Assembly (NCBI RefSeq): GCF_900188385.1 | Contig: NZ_FZOI01000028.1 | Location: 1-45,775, forward strand | Length of the DNA: 45,775 nucleotides | Source of the DNA: Azospirillum sp. RU38E | Lineage (GTDB): Bacteria > Pseudomonadota > Alphaproteobacteria > Azospirillales > Azospirillaceae | Reading direction: 5' to 3' | Part shown: one piece after another, positions 45,435-45,775 of the stretch | How positions within the stretch are numbered: the first letter of the stretch is position 1 | Layout of the letters: every line of letters begins with the position of its first letter | Translations under genes and position numbers: made by a program | Notes under the pieces: model-generated | The model's database searches: none | What the model saw: the letters and a program-made list of their open reading frames with translations, nothing else | Told to the model about the DNA's origin: nothing

Positions 45435-45695
45435 GCGCCTCCCACGACGGCGGGCCGGTTGGTTTGTCAAGTTGTGGGACGGGGTGATGGTGGTTTTGGT
45501 CAGTATCACCGACGGTTCTTTGAAGGTTTAGGCCTTCGGACAAGTGGATTTATCTATCGTACTGTTGGGCATTGTGTCTGCTGGACTTAGTTCTGGTGGG
45601 TTGATTGCTTGATGGTCCGTTGACCGGGTTGGTTCTATGCTTTTTGTAGCGTTTCGGCGCTGCGGAGAAAAAAGTTTGGAACGGTGAAAAAACGG

Positions 45696-45724
45696 TTGAC
45701 GGGTTGGTTGGAGGTGTTTAGAAA
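45696..45724 (+). promoter_or_regulatory. stable-RNA-type promoter P2 at the right edge
   Basis: TTGACG (45696-45701) and TAGAAA (45719-45724) are 17 bases apart, followed by GCGCTCCACCAACGACGGCGG. The repeated start motif and the orientation out of the window suggest tandem promoters of an rRNA operon that begins beyond base 45775. This is inference, since no rRNA sequence lies inside the window. Confidence 0.6.
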
Positions 45725-45775
45725 GCGCTCCACCAACGACGGCGGCGCCGCTGCCGACGATGGATTTGCAGTCTC

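Overview
The window reads as a chromosomal segment of a GC-rich, motile, respiring alphaproteobacterium. The family is most likely Azospirillaceae or another Rhodospirillales lineage. This is inferred from gene content: rodZ next to ispG, rplU-rpmA-obg, a UbiM-type ubiquinone hydroxylase, an FNR with the alphaproteobacterial cysteine spacing, tandem chemoreceptors and NsrR/Hmp. Genes are tightly packed on both strands. There is no integrase, transposase, CRISPR array or intact prophage.

Left third (1-13 kb): an AmpR-like LysR regulator diverges from a class A beta-lactamase. A murein endopeptidase (mepA) follows, then ispG and rodZ. Next come a 42-residue membrane peptide that overlaps a secreted trypsin-like protease, a YjbE-like exported peptide, an orphan FliN-like protein, a secreted HSL-type esterase and a luciferase-like monooxygenase. 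The first of two chemoreceptors and a phage-type HTH regulator close this part.

Middle (13-32 kb): the second chemoreceptor has the same length as the first and an almost identical signalling half. It is followed by a Tat-exported DUF885 hydrolase, a DUF445 membrane protein and a GST. A compact block then runs GNAT, solute-binding protein, GNAT, followed by a membrane-fusion protein, an ABC ATPase and two FtsX-type permeases. After it lie RlmI, a small GNAT-like protein, an FNR regulator with a well-formed FNR-dependent promoter, a FlgC-like protein and a lone Fe(III)-type ABC permease.

Right third (32-45.8 kb): a Pat-like acetyltransferase, a large PLP-dependent Orn/Lys/Arg decarboxylase, a UbiM-like hydroxylase, an M28 peptidase with a small DUF336-like partner, then obg, rpmA, rplU, tRNA-Ser(CGA), a LysR regulator, the divergent nsrR/hmp nitric-oxide module and glycerate kinase. 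The last 370 bases carry two strong promoter-like sites that share an initial-transcript motif. They look like the start of a stable-RNA (probably rRNA) operon just beyond the edge.

The most unusual DNA is a family of three dispersed elements of about 145-157 bp (3025-3170, 9044-9187, 26888-27044). Each abuts a stop codon and has palindromic ends. The stem sequences differ between copies but stay self-complementary, and the central core is conserved. No complete new defence or biosynthetic system is evident. The best candidates for undescribed biology are this repeat family, the peptide/protease gene pair and the GNAT-SBP-GNAT-exporter block.
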